Assembly: GCA_021014945.1 (NCBI GenBank)
Contig: MU266429.1
Span: 1 to 64,000 of the forward strand
Source: Leucogyrophana mollusca
Lineage: Eukaryota; Basidiomycota; Agaricomycetes; Boletales
Reading direction: 5' to 3'
DNA: 64,000 nt
The translations under genes were made by a program, and so were the position numbers. Each line of letters begins with the position of its first letter. Position 1 is the first letter of the stretch. This document shows, in pieces, positions 59,783 to 64,000 of the stretch. The notes below the pieces were generated by a model that saw nothing but the letters and a program-made list of their open reading frames with translations, was not told where the DNA came from and searched no databases.

Positions 59783-62700
59783 AACGGGGATATGGGTGGT
59801 ATCGCAATAGATACGACGAGCGATAACTCGGGAGACGCATTTGGCTAGAGTATGTAGAAAGAACGAATGAGAAGGAAGGGAAGGGGATGTCTGGTGCGCG
59901 TAGCCTGCCCATGAGTCTTAAATACCTCAACGGCGTTATGGGAGAGCGAAAAAAATGCACGAGCTAGAACCCTGCATTCTGCGAAACGAATAAGGCAGTT
60001 GAGCGGGATTGATTAAGTCGGATGGCTGGGAGCGAAGCATCCCTGGATGTGGCGGCCAAACAAGTCATTTTGCTTCCGTTCGGAATCAAATATCCAGTAC
60101 ATGGTCGCCGTCCTCCCTGTCTGGTCAGGCCTCAGGGTTATCTCCATCGAACAGTCGCATCGGAGCCACGAGGAGCATTCCTGGTCCAGCGTACAGATAG
60201 CAATGTCGTTCAATAGGCCAGTATGGGATTGTGATTTCGGACAATCCAATCAAAGGCCAATTGTGCGACCAAGAGCAATGTTCTCCAGGTCCTTGCTCTT
60301 TGTGCTTCGAGCCTCCCCGAGGATGAATTTACGACGCAGTGAGCATTAATTTGAGGTCATCCTGAATGCATCCTGGAGAATCGATCAACGCTCTGTACTG
60401 AGAACTCGCTGGTTATGAGGCCACAGGCCCGCAAAACACTCGAGCTCTGAAGCACTTCCCCCTAGCCACCGAAGCACCTAACCACCACTTCCATCTGTCT
60501 CATGGCACCTATCCATCGTAGCGCTTACGAATGCCCACCAACCAAACCCCAGCATGCAGTGTGCCGCCCTCGACGAGAACTGGCCCACAAGGTCATACGT
60601 GATGTGACCGTGACGGGAAAAAGGCGGGTCACGTCACGCCTAAGCCGCCATCAGGCGTACACGCCAGGCAAGTTCCCAACCACGTTGTGAATCCATGAGT
60701 GCAGCTCAGTGTGTGCCCTTCAAGCCCACCAAGATACCCAAGAACAGCATTTGTGTGAGTCAAGATCATCACAGTAGCTGCCTCAAGACCGCCCCTCTTT
60801 CCTACAACAAGGAAACTGCCCGCCAAAACAATGGGCACGATGGCCGATGATGCGCCATCCGATGACATCCGTCCGCATGACAGACAACATATTGAGGTGT
60901 CTCGATACACTCACCTTGAGAGTGACAATCCACCTCATAATCTACGTGAGTTCCCCCTCCCCCCCTCCAACCCGGTGGGCCTGCGTATCGACCAGCGAGG
61001 CAAATCAAACCATTCGCCCAAAAAACAAGCTTGCGTGATTGCAGTGACCATGGAACGGCGAAAATCAAGACGACCCCAAGCCCCGTTGTTGGACGAAGAC
61101 CTGTGATTTTTCACCGTTGCCTGAATGCTCCAGCCGATCGGTTTGAACTATAAAGTGGCTGCTCCGAGCCCAATAATGGGGATCGATTCTTCAAGAAAAA
61201 CGGTGCGAGGTAAAGCAATTGTGAACGAATGCCAGAGCGAATAGTGCCAGCCGCCAACGTCGTGCCAAGTGCCAATGACCTTCAAGCGGTCGTCGTTGTC
61301 CGATGGGTGTTCTATGTGCTCGTCCAAGGCTCTATCTTCAGATAAATAGCAAACATCGCCAGCAGCAAGATCAAGGAGATGAAAGGCGAATGTTTGCAAC
61401 TGTCCCTTTTGTTTGTGGACGGCGTTCGTGGTCTTCCCTGGGGGGACCCTTTCCCAGTTTACTGACCCACCAACTCCGCTCGACAAATCTCCAGCCACAA
61501 GCCTTCCCCCAACTGTCCTCCCTGGCAACCAAAGCCATCCCCGCAAAATTATTGCCGGCCTTCGTGATATATCCTTGTCCGTGAATATCCCTCAGCATTT
61601 TATTCTCCAGACTCTTTGTGGCATTTATCGTGCCGCAGACCGAGCCCCCATCTCCTCACAAATTTTCTACCGAACTATCTCTCACCTGCCACACGCTGCC
61701 ATTTTTCAGTTTGACGTCGCCCACTCTCACAATTCACAAAGGAACTCAATGCCTGCCACTCTGCCGGAGCTTCCACTACCCTCACGCGTCTCCGAGATAG
61801 TATCGCACCTTGGACAGACACCATCTCAACGTTCAGGTGCCTGTTAGCCAACTTTCCCCCGATGCTTGTGAAAATGTCATTTTCAGACCATCTTGTTCTT
61901 CCCCTTGGCTCGGGTTTTGGTTCTGCGCATAACCACGCTTACCGAGGGTGGTCAATGTCCGCCGCTCTGGTCGCTGGCAAGTAGACTTCTGGGACTCTGA
62001 TCGAAGTCGGGTTACATACCAACAACCCGATGCGTATATCGGGACACATGACGAGGCGTATGCGGTTTCTCGTCGTGGGGTCGGAGGGGGGCTCAAAGTC
62101 TGTCTTTCCTGTCACATTGCTCTGACCCGATGTCTATCATTCTGTTGGACCTTTCATCGCTGCTAGGCCTCTCCAAGACATGACCTCTCCCTGTCCCCTG
62201 TGACCTATAGAACCAGGAAATCGATCAATCACCCAATACATGCTACTATTACTTGATAGTCGATCATTGATATTTGCGCGAAGCAGCACCCGCGAATATC
62301 CCTAGGAATGGTGACCCAGGCCATATGAACGATCTCGAATTCGTCTTATTGACGTGATATACTGTGTGCGGGACTCAAAAAGGGTATTCGAGTCCGATCT
62401 GCGGTGGGCCGTGCGGGCTAGCTGTCCTCGTGGTTCCTCATTTCGGTTATTTACAAGCCTTGGAGATCTTTTGGGTATCCAAGCTCAAGCTCCATCTCGT
62501 TGTGGTCCACTGCAGCCTTGCGTGTGCGTGAGCTCGCATCGTTCATCGTGAGTACACTGTCTGATGATGAAGAGCAGTTTGATACACTATCGATGTGGCA
62601 GGGTTAGGGGCCTGGATCCCAAGAATGTAGCGGCTGGCTGCCACTCCCGCCGAGTTAGCGCCGGGTCGAAGCTCCCCGTAATGGGCTCATGTGGTTATCG

Positions 62701-63186
62701 GTGCATGCCATTGTTCGATCGCTCCCAAATTTTGATCCTTCTGTTCAGTTAGTTTCCCGTAGTGGACAGACAGTATATAAGGAAGACAATCGTTCCTTCT
62801 GAAATAAACATTCTCAATCCTCTACTAGCAACTTTCAAGCGTCTCCGAGTTCCAGTGCGTCTTTCAGACTCTTCCGGTAATGTTGGAGCCTCTACCTCAA
62901 CTCTCGAGCCCTTCCGTGCGAGAAGAACATATGCACAACTCGCATACAACCGTCATCATCACTAGCCTATAGCAAATTCTGCAGAGGAGACTAGGCTTAT
63001 CCCCATCAACTCCAGGACTCGCCTGGATGGAAACTCTCTCACGTCGACTTTTTCCCGAGCCTTTGGGAATCTGTGCATGTCTTTAGCATTCGTACCGTTG
63101 TCGCTTTATTTGGATCTGCGTGAATAGTTATATGTAGCAGGGATGTGCTCTCGGTGGGTGCCGTCAGACGTGAGTTTCCCGATACC
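59783..63186. other. gene-poor stretch, 3.4 kb
   Basis: Many short open frames on both strands, none with a recognisable domain or a consistent multi-exon structure. A minus-strand segment at 60013-60249 (including ITLRPDQTGRTATMYWIFDS) and a plus-strand one at 61948-62100 (GRWQVDFWDSDRSRVTYQQP) read like protein and may be gene relics. TATATAA at 62775 precedes a 67-codon frame of no known type. The promoter of the hydrolase gene at 63187 is at the right end. Confidence 0.4.
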
Positions 63187-64000
63187 ATGACTATTCAGAG
63201 CAGCTTGAAGCTTTACCATCATGGTCGCTTCAAAGTGGCAGGAGGCGTCCTTCCTGACGCTGTCACTGCATACCAGACGTACGGAGACCCCAAGAATCCA
63301 TGCATCGTTTTCCCGACTTGTTATGGGGCTAAATTGGCTCTCGGAAGTGAGTGGCAACCCTTAGTTTTTCGATACTCAGCTTGAACTGGTATTTCAGGTC
63401 AAGATTATCTCGTCGGAGAGGACAAGGTGCGTCACGCAGGCAGGCATTCGATCAAACACTGAGGGCAGCTCGGCGTTTCAGGTGCTCGATCCCAGGAAGT
63501 ACTTCATAGTCACTTTTGCACTATTCTGCAATGGAGAGGTAGGTTGTCCACATATCTAACCCTGCCGACTATATTATCTCATCGTCTATTTGAAAGTCTT
63601 CCTCCCCTTCTAATACGGTAGGCAACTGGCCTTCGACGCCTAGACATAGTGACGATGACAGAGGGTTTTGCAGCCTGCTCCATACAATGGAGCTTACTTC
63701 CCCTATATATCGTATGAGGATAACATGTAAGAGGAGCCACCACAAACGCCACCTTTGCTGAAGCCGTCATAGCCGTGCACAACATGCTGTCTTGACAAAG
63801 GAGCTGGGTGTTTCAAAGGTGTACTGCGCGATCGGGTTCTCCATGGGCGGTCAGCAGGTAGGTTCCCTCTTCGATTTCGACTGCTAAAACCCCAACTTCG
63901 TTTTAGGCCTATCATTGGGCTGTGGTTTTCCCCGACTTTGTCGAGAAGATTGTACCCATATGTTCTTCAGCTCGGACAAGTCCGCACAACGCTTGGTAAC
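63187..64000 (+). CDS. homoserine acetyltransferase-like alpha/beta hydrolase, 3' end cut by window
   Basis: It starts MTIQSSLKLYHHGRF at 63187. Exons 63187-63346, 63398-63426 and 63482-63538 are clear; three or more follow and join as EDNIRAQHAVLTKELGVSKV, then the nucleophile elbow GFSMGGQQ, then AYHWAVVFPDFVEKIVPICS, which runs into the window edge. The order (VAYQTYGDP-like N terminus, FPTCYG, then GxSMGGxQ with catalytic Ser) is that of the MetX/homoserine O-acetyltransferase family of alpha/beta hydrolases. In basidiomycetes many members act in other reactions, so the substrate is uncertain. The catalytic Asp and His lie beyond the window. Confidence 0.85.

Noticed and set aside
60013..60249. 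Minus-strand frame with protein-like composition
   Set aside because: No start context, no adjoining exons and no recognised family; mentioned only as a possible relic.

Overview
The window is nuclear DNA of a basidiomycete fungus, most likely a mushroom-forming agaricomycete. Coding exons are cut by many 50-60 nt GT-AG introns. The gene set includes an AA9 lytic polysaccharide monooxygenase, PEX5, an APA2-type Ap4A phosphorylase, MYND-finger proteins, an F-box-like/nucleotidyltransferase-like family protein and an autonomous Helitron. Exon structures below were built by hand from splice signals. Where total coding length is a multiple of three with canonical junctions, I treat the model as good.

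Layout. (1) 0.4-10.8 kb: a MYND gene, then two paralogous AIG1-like GTPase genes with coiled-coil tails, then a large conserved gene of unknown function on the minus strand. A direct repeat of about 585 bp (1031-1614 and 7031-7624) brackets the GTPase pair. Its left copy carries the intact MYND 3' end plus a dead copy of the last exons of the unknown gene; its right copy carries the reverse. GTPase gene 2 is also bracketed by a perfect 18-bp inverted repeat. The locus looks like an insertion with duplicated edges. (2) 12-21 kb: housekeeping genes: a DUF7727-like membrane protein, Ap4A phosphorylase, a Rec114-like protein, a single-pass membrane protein and dihydroxy-acid dehydratase. (3) 21-34.5 kb: five tiny cysteine-rich, metallothionein-like genes, all on the minus strand, sharing a 5'-UTR intron, a TATA box and a coding intron. 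The array is split by an uncharacterised gene and an uninterrupted Helitron. (4) 34.8-44 kb: PEX5, an F-box-like protein, AA9 LPMO and an alpha-helical protein of unknown function. (5) 44.4-52.9 kb: one very large ZNFX1-type RNA-helicase gene with two CCCH fingers, a superfamily-1 helicase, NFX1 fingers and a C-terminal RZ finger. (6) 53-64 kb: ETF alpha, an intron-containing tRNA-Asp, a MYND protein, proteasome chaperone PAC2, a possible small gene, a gene-poor stretch of about 3.4 kb, and the 5' part of a homoserine-acetyltransferase-like hydrolase cut by the window edge.

The strongest candidates for something undescribed are the metallothionein-like array broken by the Helitron (21-34.5 kb) and the repeat-bracketed GTPase pair (1-7.6 kb). 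Function is inferred from sequence pattern only; no database search was possible.
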